Assembly: GCF_026420845.1 (NCBI RefSeq)
Contig: NZ_JAOWCB010000005.1
Location: forward strand, 214,103 to 278,102
From: Streptomyces sp. PR69
GTDB lineage: Bacteria; Actinomycetota; Actinomycetes; Streptomycetales; Streptomycetaceae
Direction: 5' to 3'
DNA: 64,000 nt
Positions 1 through 9,518 of this stretch are shown here, piece by piece (the first letter of the stretch is position 1; the number at the start of each line of letters is the position of its first letter). The notes below the pieces were generated by a model. It searched no databases. It had not been told where the DNA came from and saw only the letters and a program-made list of their open reading frames with translations. Made by a program: the position numbers and the translations under genes.

Positions 1-1
1 G

Positions 2-755
<754 letters not shown>

Positions 756-770
756 CGGAGGAGAACACCG

Positions 771-1232
771 GTGATCGCCTATCTGGTCCCCGCGGTCGTC
801 CTGCTCAACGGACTGGCCGCCGGAGTGCTCTTCGGCACCCAGCTCGGCGGCTGGCCGCTGCTCGCGGCGCTGCCCGCCGACCGCTATGTGCACGCACACG
901 CCTTCTTCGCCACGCGCTACGACCCGGCGATGCCGCTGTGCCTGCTCGGGACCCTGGTCGGCGATGTCGTCCTGGCCGTGATCGCCCCGGACAACGCGGT
1001 CCGCACCCTGTTCATCGTCGGCGCCGTGCTCGCCGCGGTCACCGTCACCATCTCACTGACCAAGAACGTCCCGGTCAACAAATGGGTGCAGACCCTCGAC
1101 CCGGACAATCTGCCGGACGACTTCGAAGCCAACGACCCGCGCTGGAACTGGGGCGCCTGGAACGCCCGGCGCAGCTGGCTCACCGTCCTCGCGCTCCTGG
1201 TCAACTGCACCGCCCTCGCCCTGCTGCTCTGA
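771..1232 (+). CDS. DUF1772 membrane protein, probable anthrone-oxygenase-like
   Basis: A 153-residue integral membrane protein with about four hydrophobic segments (near residues 1-22, 52-72, 78-98 and 137-153) and the polar stretch NVPVNKWV that is typical of DUF1772. Some members of this family, such as fungal HypC, are anthrone oxidases that turn anthrones into anthraquinones without cofactor. A similar quinone-forming oxidation on the aromatic polyketide is plausible here. GTG start preceded by GGAGGAG 7 nt upstream; 15 nt after the cyclase stop, so part of the same operon. The assignment to DUF1772 is firm on topology and motif, the reaction is inferred. Confidence 0.7.
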   Translation: MIAYLVPAVVLLNGLAAGVLFGTQLGGWPLLAALPADRYVHAHAFFATRYDPAMPLCLLGTLVGDVVLAVIAPDNAVRTLFIVGAVLAAVTVTISLTKNVPVNKWVQTLDPDNLPDDFEANDPRWNWGAWNARRSWLTVLALLVNCTALALLL

Positions 1233-1259
1233 CAAGACCACTGTGATGGAGGACAATCC

Positions 1260-2012
1260 ATGGATCTCGGCCTCACGGGCAAGAAAGCCCTGGTCACCGG
1301 CGGTACCCGGGGAGTCGGCCGGGGCATCGTCCGGGCGCTGGCCCAGGCCGGCGCCGATGTCCTGACCTGCTACCGCACCGAGAGCGACGCCGTCGCCTCA
1401 CTGCAGAAGGAACTCGGCGAGACCGCCGGCGACCACCATGTCGTCAAGGCGGACGTCGCCGACCCGGCCGATGTGACCGCCCTGATCGACGTCGCCAGGG
1501 AGCACTACGGCCGCCTTGACCTGATCGTGAACAACGCGGGCGCCATCAGCCATATCCCGTACGCGGAGCTGCCGTTCGAGGAGTGGCGGCGGATCATCGA
1601 CACCAATGTCACGGGAACCCATCTGGTGATCCAGAAGGCGCTGCCGCTGCTCGGCGCGGGAGCGTCCGTCGTCAGCATCGGCTCCAAGGCCGTCGAGGCC
1701 GGCATCCCGCTGCGCTCCCACTACACCGCTGCCAAGGCCGCGCTCGTCGGCCTGAACCGCTCCCTGGCCAAGGAGTTCGGCGGCCAGGGCATCCGGTTCA
1801 ACGTCGTCGCGCTCGGCGTCATCGAGACCGAGAACCTGCACAAGATGCCCGAGGAACAGCAGAAGCTGATGGTCGAGCGGTACAGCGCCAAGACCGCGCT
1901 CGGCCGGCTCGGCACGCCCGACGAGGTCGCGGGCGCCATCCTCTGGCTCGCCAGCGACCTCTCCCGGTATGTCACCGGGGCCACCATCGGCGTCGACGGA
2001 GGGATCTCCTGA
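1260..2012 (+). CDS. SDR-family ketoreductase
   Basis: A 250-residue classical short-chain dehydrogenase/reductase. The NAD(P) motif TGGTRGVG is at residues 13-20, NNAG at 91-94, and the catalytic Ser142, Tyr155 and Lys159 (YxxxK as YTAAK) are present. The Arg in the glycine motif suggests NADPH preference. In aromatic polyketide clusters such enzymes reduce a ketone of the nascent chain or a quinone during tailoring. RBS GGAGGA 6 nt upstream of ATG; its stop overlaps the start of the next gene (ATGA), indicating translational coupling. Confidence 0.85.
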   Translation: MDLGLTGKKALVTGGTRGVGRGIVRALAQAGADVLTCYRTESDAVASLQKELGETAGDHHVVKADVADPADVTALIDVAREHYGRLDLIVNNAGAISHIPYAELPFEEWRRIIDTNVTGTHLVIQKALPLLGAGASVVSIGSKAVEAGIPLRSHYTAAKAALVGLNRSLAKEFGGQGIRFNVVALGVIETENLHKMPEEQQKLMVERYSAKTALGRLGTPDEVAGAILWLASDLSRYVTGATIGVDGGIS

Positions 2013-2356
2013 TGACCGCACAGACGAACGGCGAGGGCGCCTTCCGGGTCCTGCTCCGCATGGAGATCAACCCCGGTATGGAGGCCGGCTTCGAAAAGGC
2101 CTGGCGCGGCTCCACCGAGGCCGTCACCGGCCACCCCGCCTGTCTCGGCCAGTGGCTGTCCAAGGACAACGACGAGGAGAGCGTCTACTTCATCGTCAGC
2201 GACTGGACCGACGAAGCCGGCTTCCGCGCCTTCGAGTCCAGCGACGCCCACCTCGCGCACCGCGAACGTCTCCAGGCCTACCGCGGCAAGGGCTCGTTCA
2301 ACACCATGCGGGTGGTGGCGCACATCGAGGGCAAGGCCGCCTCGCATGGCGCGTGA
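2012..2356 (+). CDS. Small antibiotic-biosynthesis monooxygenase (ABM domain), copy 1
   Basis: A 114-residue ferredoxin-like-fold protein of the ABM/YgiN quinol-monooxygenase type. The opening strand FRVLLRMEINPGMEAGFEKAW and the later FIVSDWTDEAGFRAFE segment are diagnostic. Such cofactor-independent oxygenases (ActVA-Orf6 relatives) convert hydroxy-aromatics to quinones, and some relatives act as cyclases. The ATG overlaps the preceding SDR stop by one base. It closely resembles the ABM half of the fusion gene at 53.8 kb (both share the xxxLRMEIxPG and ITDWTDE-like blocks), suggesting duplication within the cluster. Confidence 0.83.
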   Translation: MTAQTNGEGAFRVLLRMEINPGMEAGFEKAWRGSTEAVTGHPACLGQWLSKDNDEESVYFIVSDWTDEAGFRAFESSDAHLAHRERLQAYRGKGSFNTMRVVAHIEGKAASHGA

Positions 2357-2657
2357 AGTACGCGTCCTGGTCTACCAGGCGGCCTGCGACGACGAGCAGC
2401 TCCAGGCGGTCCGCGAGGCATACCACCTGGTCAGCAAGCGGCTCGCGGGAGTGCCCGGCATGCTCGGCAACGAACTGCTGCGCTCCCCGCTGGACCCCAC
2501 CGCGCTCGTCGTCGTGAGCCGCTGGACCGACCTCGCCGCCTTCCGCCGCTGGGAGGAGGGCGCGGCACACCGCGAGGACACCGCGCCCCTGCGCCCGTAC
2601 CGCGACACCCGGCTCGCCACGCCGTTCGGCGTCTACGAAGTGGAGGCGGCCTACTGA
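2346..2657 (+). CDS. Small antibiotic-biosynthesis monooxygenase (ABM domain), copy 2
   Basis: A 103-residue protein of the same fold as its upstream neighbour but diverged: VRVLVYQAA opens the first strand and [16 protein letters not shown] corresponds to the DWTDE block. The start overlaps the previous gene by 11 bp, so the two are probably translated together and may form a heteromer or act on successive intermediates. Two adjacent unlike ABM proteins are seen in several pentangular polyphenol clusters. The specific reaction is unknown. Confidence 0.8.
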   Translation: MAREVRVLVYQAACDDEQLQAVREAYHLVSKRLAGVPGMLGNELLRSPLDPTALVVVSRWTDLAAFRRWEEGAAHREDTAPLRPYRDTRLATPFGVYEVEAAY

Positions 2658-2685
2658 CGGCCGGCCTACTGAAGGGCAAGCACAG

Positions 2686-4395
2686 ATGACCACCACGCTT
2701 CCATCCGCAGGCAAGGCACAGAAGGCGGCAGCCGAGCAGGCGGCCTGGGTCTCCTGCTCCGGCTGCCGCTCCCTGGTCTACGGCAAACGCTATACGCGTC
2801 TGCTGCGCGTCTGCCCGGAGTGCGGGGCACACGCCCGGCTGGACGCGCCCACCCGTATCGCACAGCTCTTCGACGAAGGCAGCGCCCGGCCGGTGCCGGT
2901 GCCCGCCACTCAGCACAACCCGCTGGACTTCGTGGACCAGCGGCCGTACGCCGAGCGGCTGGGGCAGGCCAGGGCGCGCACCGGACAGCAGGACGCCGTG
3001 CTGGTGGTCCGCGGCCATATCGAAGGACGCCCCCTGGTCGCCGCCGTCATGGACTTCCGCTTCTTCGGCGGCAGCCTCGGCGTCGCCGCGGGTGAGGCGA
3101 TCACCACCGCGGCGGAGACGGCGCTGGCCGACCGCACCCCGCTGCTGATCGTCACCGCCTCCGGCGGCGCCCGGATGCAGGAGGGCGCGCTCTCCCTGAT
3201 GCAGATGGCCAAGACGTCCAACGCGCTCGCCGAGCTGGACGAGGCCGGGCTGCTCACCGTCACCCTTGTCACCGACCCGACGTACGGCGGCGTCGCCGCG
3301 TCCTTCGCCACCCTGTCGGACGTGGTGGTCGCCGAGCCCGGCGCCCGGATGGGCTTCGCCGGACCCCGCGTCATCGAACAGACCATCGGCCAGCAGCTGC
3401 CCGAAGGCTTCCAGACCGCCGAATTCCTGCTGGAACACGGTCTCGTCGACGACGTCTGGCCGCGCGCCGAACTGCGCGCCCGGCTCAGCAGACTGCTCGC
3501 CGTCGCCGACGACCCCGGCCCCGACTGGGGCGCGGGCGAGGACGACCCGGCCGTCCGCGACAGCCAGCTCCTCGACCAGCTCCCCGCCTGGGACTGCGTC
3601 CAGCTGGCCCGCGAGTCGGGCCGGCCCACCGCCCTGGAGCACATCGGCTTCTGGCTCGACGGCTTCGTCGAACTCCACGGCGACCGGGCGGGCGAGGAGT
3701 GCCCGGCCGTCGTCGGCGGCCTCGGCCGGCTCGACGGACTGCCCGTGATGGTCATCGGCCACCAGAAGGGCCACACCACCGCCGAACTCGTCGGCCGCAA
3801 CTTCGGCATGCCCTCGCCGGCCGGCTACCGAAAGGCCGCCCGGCTGATGCGGCTCGCCGCCAAACTCGGCGTCCCCGTCGTCACCCTCATCGACACCCCC
3901 GGCGCGTACCCCGGACTCACCGCCGAGGAGAAAGGCCAGTCCGTCGCCATCGCCGAGAGTCTGCGGCTGATGGGCTCGCTGCCCGTCCCGGTGGTCGCCG
4001 TGGTGACCGGCGAGGGCGGCAGCGGCGGGGCGCTCGCGCTCGGCGTCGCCGACCGGGTGCTGATGTGCGCCAACGCCACCTACTCGGTGATCAGCCCCGA
4101 GGGCTGCGCCGCGATCCTGTGGAAGAACGCGGCCGAGGCCGCCGTCGCCGCCGACGAACTCGCCCTGGACGCCGCCTCCCTGCTGCGCCTCGGCGTCGTC
4201 GACGCGGTGATACCGGAGCCCGAGGGCGGCGGGCACACGGACACCTCCGCCATGAGCGACTCCATCCGCCGGGCCGCCGTGGCCGCGCTGCGCGAGCTGC
4301 GCTCCGTCACCGTCTCGCCCGCGGCCCGCCGCCGGCGCTTCCGCGCCTTCGGTCTGGCCCAGGACGTGCCGGCCGCCTCAGGAACGCGGTCATGA
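2686..4395 (+). CDS. accDA: Acetyl-CoA carboxylase carboxyltransferase, fused beta-alpha subunits
   Basis: A 569-residue fusion of AccD (about residues 1-280) and AccA (about 305-555), which transfers CO2 from carboxybiotin to acetyl-CoA to form malonyl-CoA. The N-terminal zinc ribbon has Cys24, Cys27, Cys43 and Cys46; the SGGARMQEG oxyanion motif is in the beta half; [13 protein letters not shown] and [12 protein letters not shown] are in the alpha half. Fused carboxyltransferases are common in aromatic polyketide clusters, where they raise extender-unit supply. The stop overlaps an upstream in-frame ATG of accB. An intact zinc site and both halves complete, so expected to be active. Confidence 0.93.
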   Translation: MTTTLPSAGKAQKAAAEQAAWVSCSGCRSLVYGKRYTRLLRVCPECGAHARLDAPTRIAQLFDEGSARPVPVPATQHNPLDFVDQRPYAERLGQARARTGQQDAVLVVRGHIEGRPLVAAVMDFRFFGGSLGVAAGEAITTAAETALADRTPLLIVTASGGARMQEGALSLMQMAKTSNALAELDEAGLLTVTLVTDPTYGGVAASFATLSDVVVAEPGARMGFAGPRVIEQTIGQQLPEGFQTAEFLLEHGLVDDVWPRAELRARLSRLLAVADDPGPDWGAGEDDPAVRDSQLLDQLPAWDCVQLARESGRPTALEHIGFWLDGFVELHGDRAGEECPAVVGGLGRLDGLPVMVIGHQKGHTTAELVGRNFGMPSPAGYRKAARLMRLAAKLGVPVVTLIDTPGAYPGLTAEEKGQSVAIAESLRLMGSLPVPVVAVVTGEGGSGGALALGVADRVLMCANATYSVISPEGCAAILWKNAAEAAVAADELALDAASLLRLGVVDAVIPEPEGGGHTDTSAMSDSIRRAAVAALRELRSVTVSPAARRRRFRAFGLAQDVPAASGTRS

Positions 4396-4475
4396 TCCGC
4401 CAGAACGGCCACAACGGCCATCACGCGCACCGCGGCCACAACGGCAACGGCAGCAGGTACTACGGAGAGAGACCG

Positions 4476-5009
4476 ATGAGCGAAGTCACCAAGGAGAGTC
4501 TCCGCACCGCCCCCACCGACGACCCACTGGCCGGTCTGGACTACGACACCAGCGCCCTGGCTCTCACCGACATCTGCCGCAGCATCGCGGACGTGGTCCG
4601 GGTGGGAGCGGGCCACCCCCGCCGGGTGCGCGTCACCCTCGGCGCGGCCAGCATCGAGGTGGAATGGGACGAGCGCGAGCAGCAGACCGCGGCCGCCGCA
4701 CGCGAGCCCGCCGCGCTGGACCGCATCGAGGACACCGTCGAGGGCCACCACGAATGCGCGCCGCTGGTCGGCACCTTCTATACGGCGCCCTCGCCCGGGG
4801 CCCCGCCCTTCGTACGGCCCGGCGACCGCGTCGAGGTCGGCCAGCAGCTCGGCATCATCGAGGCCATGAAGCTGATGAACCCCCTGGAGGCGACCCGCGC
4901 AGGCCGCGTCGTCGAGGTGCTGATCGCCGACGGCTCCCCGGTCGAGTACGGGCAGCCCCTGGTGCTTCTCGACCCGGAGGAGCCCGCGGGCGGGGCCGGG
5001 GAGGACTGA
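4476..5009 (+). CDS. accB: Biotin carboxyl carrier protein of acetyl-CoA carboxylase
   Basis: A 177-residue carrier with the biotinylation motif EAMKLMN in the C-terminal lipoyl-like domain and an Ala/Pro-richer linker before it. It shuttles carboxybiotin between AccC and AccDA. The start at 4476 has GGAGAGAG 4-5 nt upstream. An in-frame ATG at 4392 overlaps the accDA stop and would add 28 residues rich in His, Asn and Gly (HNGHHAHRGHNGNG); the better ribosome site favours 4476, but the longer form cannot be excluded and would be a metal-binding-looking extension. The gene ends 2 nt before accC. Confidence 0.9.
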   Translation: MSEVTKESLRTAPTDDPLAGLDYDTSALALTDICRSIADVVRVGAGHPRRVRVTLGAASIEVEWDEREQQTAAAAREPAALDRIEDTVEGHHECAPLVGTFYTAPSPGAPPFVRPGDRVEVGQQLGIIEAMKLMNPLEATRAGRVVEVLIADGSPVEYGQPLVLLDPEEPAGGAGED

Positions 5010-5011
5010 CC

Positions 5012-6355
5012 GTGGCCTTTGACACCATCCTGGTCGCCAACCGCGGCGAGATCGCGCTCCGAGTGATCAGGACCTGCAAGGAGATGGGCATCCGCACCGT
5101 CGCCGTGCACTCCACCGCGGACAAGGACAGCGCCCATGTGCGGGCAGCCGACGCCGCCGTGCAGATCGGCCCCGGCGCGCCCCGCAAGAGCTATCTCTCC
5201 GCCCCCGCCGTGATCGAGGCCGCCCTGAGCACCGGCGCCCAGGCCGTCCACCCCGGCTATGGCTTCCTCTCCGAAGACCCCGACTTCGCCGAGATCTGCG
5301 CCGACAGCGGCCTCGTCTTCATCGGCCCCAGACCCGAGGTGCTCTCCCGCCTCGGCGACAAGGCCGTGGCCCGCGAGCTGATGACGGACGCCGGGCTGCC
5401 CGTCCTGCCCGGCAGCCCCGGCACCGTCGACAGCGCCGCGGAGGCCGCCGACCTCGCCGCCCGCATCGGCTTTCCGCTGATCATCAAGGCGGCGGCGGGC
5501 GGCGGCGGCCGCGGCATGACCGTCGTACGGCAGCCGAGCGAGCTGCTGCCCGCCTACCGGCAGACCCGCGCCACCGCGCAGGCCGTCTTCGGCGACAACC
5601 GCGTCTATCTGGAACGGTTCTGCGACAGCGCCCGCCATATCGAGGTGCAGGTCCTCGCCGACGGCCATGGCACGGTGCTGCACCTCGGCGAACGCGACTG
5701 CTCCGTGCAGCGCCGCCACCAGAAGCTGATCGAGGAGAGCCCGGGGCCCGGCCTGCACAAGGAACTGACCGCCGCCATGGCCCGCGCCGCCGTGCGCGGC
5801 GCCCGCGCCGTCGGCTACACCGGCGCCGGCACCTTCGAATTCCTCGTCCACGACGAGGGGTTCTCCTTCATGGAGATGAACTGCCGCATCCAGGTCGAGC
5901 ATCCGGTCACCGAGGCGGTGTTCGGCGTCGACCTGGTCCGCGAACAGATCCAGGTCGCCGCGGGGGAGAAGCTGGGCTTCGCCCAGGAGGACCTGACGCC
6001 GCGCGGCGCGGCCGTCGAATGCCGGGTCAACGCTGAGGACCCGGCGCGCGGCTTCGCCCCCTGCCCCGGTCTGCTGGAGCAGTTCACCCCGCCCGGCGGC
6101 CCCTTCGTCCGGGTCGACACCCACGGCTATGCCGGGTGGCGTGTGCCGTCCCACTACGACTCCTTGCTCGCCAAGGTCATCACCTGGGCGCCCGACCGCG
6201 ACCGGGCCCTGGACCGGATGGACCGGGCGCTCGCCGAGTTCCGCATCTCGGGGCCCGGGGTGCACACCACGATCCCGCTGCTGCGGGATGTGCTGGCCGA
6301 TCCCGCCTTCCGCGACGGCAAGCACGACACATCCTTCCTGGACGCGCGCCGCTGA
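5012..6355 (+). CDS. accC: Acetyl-CoA carboxylase biotin carboxylase subunit
   Basis: A 447-residue ATP-grasp biotin carboxylase. The N-terminal ILVANRGEIALRVIRTC block, HPGYGFLSE, the glycine-rich KAAAGGGGRGM loop, and EMNCRIQVEHPVTE (catalytic Arg and ATP-binding Glu) are all intact. It carboxylates biotin on AccB using bicarbonate. GTG start with GGGGAGGA 6 nt upstream, directly after accB. Last gene of the first polyketide operon; a strong hairpin follows. Confidence 0.94.
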   Translation: MAFDTILVANRGEIALRVIRTCKEMGIRTVAVHSTADKDSAHVRAADAAVQIGPGAPRKSYLSAPAVIEAALSTGAQAVHPGYGFLSEDPDFAEICADSGLVFIGPRPEVLSRLGDKAVARELMTDAGLPVLPGSPGTVDSAAEAADLAARIGFPLIIKAAAGGGGRGMTVVRQPSELLPAYRQTRATAQAVFGDNRVYLERFCDSARHIEVQVLADGHGTVLHLGERDCSVQRRHQKLIEESPGPGLHKELTAAMARAAVRGARAVGYTGAGTFEFLVHDEGFSFMEMNCRIQVEHPVTEAVFGVDLVREQIQVAAGEKLGFAQEDLTPRGAAVECRVNAEDPARGFAPCPGLLEQFTPPGGPFVRVDTHGYAGWRVPSHYDSLLAKVITWAPDRDRALDRMDRALAEFRISGPGVHTTIPLLRDVLADPAFRDGKHDTSFLDARR

Positions 6356-6378
6356 GCCGCGTTCCGCACGCCGCGTAC

Positions 6379-6421
6379 GGGTGAGGCCCGGCTCCCTTCG
6401 CCAGGGAACCGGGCCTCACCC
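6379..6421. terminator. Strong bidirectional hairpin between accC and the convergent SDR gene
   Basis: Two 13-bp arms (6379-6391 and 6409-6421, GGGTGAGGCCCGG and its complement) with perfect pairing and a 17-nt loop that can itself pair. It sits between two convergent genes. Confidence 0.85.
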
Positions 6422-6443
6422 GCGTGTCTCCGCGACGCCCCTT

Positions 6444-7130
6444 TCACCAGTCCATGACGGCGTCCCGGCGGAAGAACACCCCCGACGGCCCGTCGTCCGG
6501 CAGCGTCGCCGCCCGCACGATGTGCTCCGCCGCGGCCTCAGGGGTCTGCTCGGCGTCCGGCCGCATCCGGGTGCGCACCAGACCGGGGTTGATCGCGTTC
6601 ACCAGCACGCCCGTGCCGGCGGTCTCCTTGGCCAGCATCACGGTGAGCGCGTTCAGCGACACCTTGGAGACCGAGTACGCCGGACACATCTCGGCGATGC
6701 CGAAGGCGAACGAGCCCGTGCCGCTGGACACATTGACCACCCGGCCCCAGCCCCGGCGCACCATCTGCGGCACGGCCGACTGCGCCATCCGCCACGACCC
6801 GTACAGATTGACCTCCAGCGTACGGCGCACCAGCTCCAGGTCGACATCGCTGGGGCGCTCGCCCCAGTCCAGCTGAATCCCCGCGTTGTTGACGAGGATG
6901 TCCACCTCCCCGGCCTGCTGCACGGCCCGCTGTGCCGCCCCGGGATCCGTCACATCCAGCGCGACGCCCCGCGCCCCCTCCCCGATGCCCGCCGCGGCCT
7001 TCTCCGCCGTCTCCCGATCGCGCGCCGCGACCACGACCCGGCACCCGGCGGCGTGCAGCTGCGCGGCGACGGCGAGACCGATGCCGCGGTTGGCGCCGGT
7101 GATGAGGGCGGTGGGGGTGGACGGTTTCAT
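6444..7130 (-). CDS. SDR-family oxidoreductase
   Basis: A 228-residue classical SDR: TGANRGIG cofactor motif at residues 10-17, NNAG near 83, VNVSSG catalytic Ser region and YSVSK catalytic Tyr/Lys. It converges on the accC operon across a shared terminator. Substrate unknown; in this setting it may reduce a polyketide carbonyl, but it could also be a general carbonyl reductase captured in the cluster. Transcribed alone from a GC-rich upstream region. Confidence 0.85.
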   Translation of the reverse strand: MKPSTPTALITGANRGIGLAVAAQLHAAGCRVVVAARDRETAEKAAAGIGEGARGVALDVTDPGAAQRAVQQAGEVDILVNNAGIQLDWGERPSDVDLELVRRTLEVNLYGSWRMAQSAVPQMVRRGWGRVVNVSSGTGSFAFGIAEMCPAYSVSKVSLNALTVMLAKETAGTGVLVNAINPGLVRTRMRPDAEQTPEAAAEHIVRAATLPDDGPSGVFFRRDAVMDW

Positions 7131-7169
7131 GGTTTCCTCCGGTGAGGTTGGTTGGTGGCGCGGGCGGTT

Positions 7170-7682
7170 CTTTCCCCTCCCCCTACGCCCTGGGGGCGTG
7201 GGGGGACCCCCGCTTCCCGTAACTGGGGGCTTAAGCCCCCAGACCCCCCTTCGGGGGGGGAGGGGGCTGCGGGGCTGGCGCCCCGCGCCCCCCAGGGGCG
7301 GCAGCTTCGCGCCGCCTGCCCCGGTACGGCCTTCGGCCGTGTCCTCAACCTCCCCCAGACTCGGTCCGAGAGGTGCCCCTGGGGGTACCTCCGCGGGGGT
7401 CCCGCCCGTACGGAGACTGGGGGAGGTGGCTGGGGGAGGCGGCTGGGCAGGTTGAGGCGGGGGGCCAGCACAATCAGCCCGGTCGGCAGTTCAGGCGCGG
7501 GGGCCCGAACATCCGGCCCCGTGGGGCCACTTCCGTGGGGAGTACCCCCGGACGGAGTCTGGGGGAGGTAGCTGTGGGAGATTGAGGCGCAAGAGGCTGC
7601 ACAATCAAGCCCCGCCGGCGTTTGAGGCGCGGGGGTCCGGGGGCGGAGCCCCCGGGAGACGGGGTCTGGGGCGGAGCCCCAG
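7170..7682. repeat. Intergenic block of GC-rich interspersed Streptomyces-type repeats
   Basis: This 550-bp gap between two leftward genes has no plausible gene. It contains inverted and direct repeats: a C/G-run hairpin near 7195-7265; CCTCAACCTCCCCCAGACT (7343-7361) facing an inverted copy near 7421-7458; and two tandem degenerate copies of a CACAATCA(A)GCCC...GGCGCGGGGG unit (near 7469 and 7600). Such palindromic CTCCCCCAGACT/TTGAGGCG blocks are scattered through many Streptomyces genomes between genes. A 23-bp part (7551-7573) recurs in inverted orientation at 40419-40441. They could act as transcription terminators or simply be repetitive elements. Confidence 0.7.
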
Positions 7683-9320
7683 TCACTCGTGCCGCGCGTA
7701 CGCGATGATCTGCCGTGGCGCATCGCCCTCGGCCCCCGGCTCCACCACCGTGAACTGCCCCATCATCCCCTGATCCTCATGCCGCAGCTGATGGCAGTGA
7801 AACATGAAGGGCTTCTTCTCGTCCGTGTACTCCGGCAGCGCGACAGCCAGCCGCACCATGTCCCCCGGCGGCACATACACGGTGTCCTTCGCCCCGACGA
7901 GATGCGCCGCCGGCTTCCCGCCCGCGTACTCAAGGACGTTGAAGCTCAGACCGTGGATATGGAAGCTGTGCACGCCGTCCGCGTTGCCTTCGACCTCCCA
8001 CACCTCCACCTGGCCCGCCGGGCACACCTCGTCGATGCGCTCCATGTCCATCTTCTTGCCGTTGATGTTGGTGCCGCTGAGGCGGAAGCGGCGTACGCGG
8101 GGTGAGTCGGGCAGTTCGATCGGGGCGGGCGCGCCCCGCAGCCGGTCCGGCACGGGGGGCGAGGGGGCCAGGCGCTTGTCGGCGCGGAGTTCGATCATGT
8201 CGAAGGTGTCCTCGCCGCCGTCGAGCCGCTTGGTCGGGAAGCCGACGCCGATGTCCGGCGGGAAGCTGCGCAGCAGGGTGCGCTCGCCGGGCTCGACCGC
8301 CACCACGACCTCCGCGCGCTCGGCGGGCGCGAGCTGGATGCGGCGCAGCGGCACGGGCTTGGCCACCAGCCCGTTCTCCAGTGCGACGAGGGTGAACTCC
8401 CGGTTGTCGGTGAAGCCGAGGTTGAAGACGCGGGCGTTGGAGGCGTTCATCAGCCGCAGCCGCACCAGCGTGGTGGTGACCCTCAGATGGGGGTCGTAGG
8501 TGCCGTTGACCAGGATGGTGTCGCCGAGCACCCCGATGTTGCCGACGCCGGCGAAGCTCTCCAGGGTGGAGACGTTGCGCAGTTCGATGGAGCCGTCGTC
8601 GTTGAACTGGCGGTCCTGGAGGATCAGCGGGATGTCGTCAACGCCGTAACGGCTGGGCAGTCCCGCTCCGTCGGAGGCGTCGTCGTCCAGGATGAACAGG
8701 CCCGCGAGGCCCCGTGAGACATGGTCGGCGGTCTGGCCGTGCGGATGCGGGTGGTACCAGAGCGTGGACGCGGGCTGGACGATCTCCCACTCCGGCCGCC
8801 ACACCGCCCCCGGCACCACGGACTGGTGCGGACCGCCGTCGTTGACGGCGGGCAGATGCATGCCGTGCCAGTGCATCGTCGTCGTCTCCGGCAGTTTGTT
8901 GGTGAAGCGGACGGAGACCCTGTCGCCGCGCCGGGCGCGCAGGGTGGGGCCCAGGAACGCGCCGTTCACACCCCAGGTCGGCGTCTGCTTCCCCGGGAGG
9001 AGCTTGCTGACGCCTTCCTGCGCTGTGAGGGTGAAGCGCTTTCCTCCCGAGCCGTCGGATGTGCCTTCCAGGAGCGGGGGAATTCGGACTTTGTTGGCGA
9101 AGGTCAGGGTGCCGAGGTTGGTCATCTTCCGGTCGCCGTACACGGAGGCGAAGTTGACCGCGTAGGCGCCGCCGAGCAGCACTCCGCCGCCTAACACGCC
9201 CGATGCGGTGAGAAACAGCCGTCGTCGCAGCGTGCGAGGCCGTTTTCCCTCGCGGGCCTGCTTTCCGCCGCGTCCGGCGGAGCCGGCTCCCTGTCCGTTG
9301 CCCTGTGCATGATGGGTCAT
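7683..9320 (-). CDS. Tat-exported multicopper oxidase 1 (laccase/CotA-like)
   Basis: About 545 residues with a twin-arginine signal (RPRTLRRRLFLTAS, residues 28-40, then a hydrophobic stretch) and all copper sites: HWHGMH, WYHPHPHG, HSFHIHG and the C-terminal FMFHCHQLRHEDQGMM. It belongs to the three-cupredoxin oxidases that couple phenol or metal oxidation to O2 reduction outside the membrane. ATG 9320 is preferred; a GTG at 9395 is in frame but neither has a clear ribosome site. Codon 43 is TTA (9192-9194), rare in Streptomyces and read only by the bldA tRNA. Role in the cluster may be extracellular oxidation of a phenolic product; a housekeeping copper role is possible. Confidence 0.87.
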   Translation of the reverse strand: MTHHAQGNGQGAGSAGRGGKQAREGKRPRTLRRRLFLTASGVLGGGVLLGGAYAVNFASVYGDRKMTNLGTLTFANKVRIPPLLEGTSDGSGGKRFTLTAQEGVSKLLPGKQTPTWGVNGAFLGPTLRARRGDRVSVRFTNKLPETTTMHWHGMHLPAVNDGGPHQSVVPGAVWRPEWEIVQPASTLWYHPHPHGQTADHVSRGLAGLFILDDDASDGAGLPSRYGVDDIPLILQDRQFNDDGSIELRNVSTLESFAGVGNIGVLGDTILVNGTYDPHLRVTTTLVRLRLMNASNARVFNLGFTDNREFTLVALENGLVAKPVPLRRIQLAPAERAEVVVAVEPGERTLLRSFPPDIGVGFPTKRLDGGEDTFDMIELRADKRLAPSPPVPDRLRGAPAPIELPDSPRVRRFRLSGTNINGKKMDMERIDEVCPAGQVEVWEVEGNADGVHSFHIHGLSFNVLEYAGGKPAAHLVGAKDTVYVPPGDMVRLAVALPEYTDEKKPFMFHCHQLRHEDQGMMGQFTVVEPGAEGDAPRQIIAYARHE

Positions 9321-9440
9321 GGCGCCATGATTGACCGTCACCGGTCCAGATTGGTACGGAGATCTCAAGTCCCGCTCGAATGCCGTGGGAATCACCCTGG
9401 AGAGAGCGCTTTCAGACGCACGGCTGATTCTCGCTCGTGT

Positions 9441-9489
9441 TCAAGTTTCGTTCGAGCCATGACAGCGAGCGTCGAGGTGACCTTGCTCG
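9441..9489 (+). promoter_or_regulatory. SARP-type heptamer direct repeats upstream of the P450 gene
   Basis: TCAAGTT at 9441 and TCGAGCC at 9452 are heptamers repeated at exactly 11 bp, the spacing recognised by SARP activators (ActII-ORF4/DnrI, consensus TCGAGxx). Twenty bp further TCGAGGT (9472) and, 11 bp on, a weak TTGCTCG (9483). The same 11-20-11 layout occurs at 53717-53765. No SARP gene is in the window. Confidence 0.55.
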
Positions 9490-9518
9490 CGGACAGCGGA
9501 TAACCGGAGGCAGACACT

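Noticed and set aside
2431..4236. Long open frame antisense to accDA
   Set aside because: Typical high-GC shadow frame; accDA on the other strand has all motifs, and the antisense protein is low complexity.
4392..4475. Longer AccB with His/Asn-rich N-terminus
   Set aside because: The start at 4476 has a better ribosome site; kept as an alternative in the entry.
9321..9395. GTG start at 9395 for multicopper oxidase 1
   Set aside because: No ribosome site, and it would place 25 extra residues before the Tat signal; ATG 9320 is preferred but not proven.
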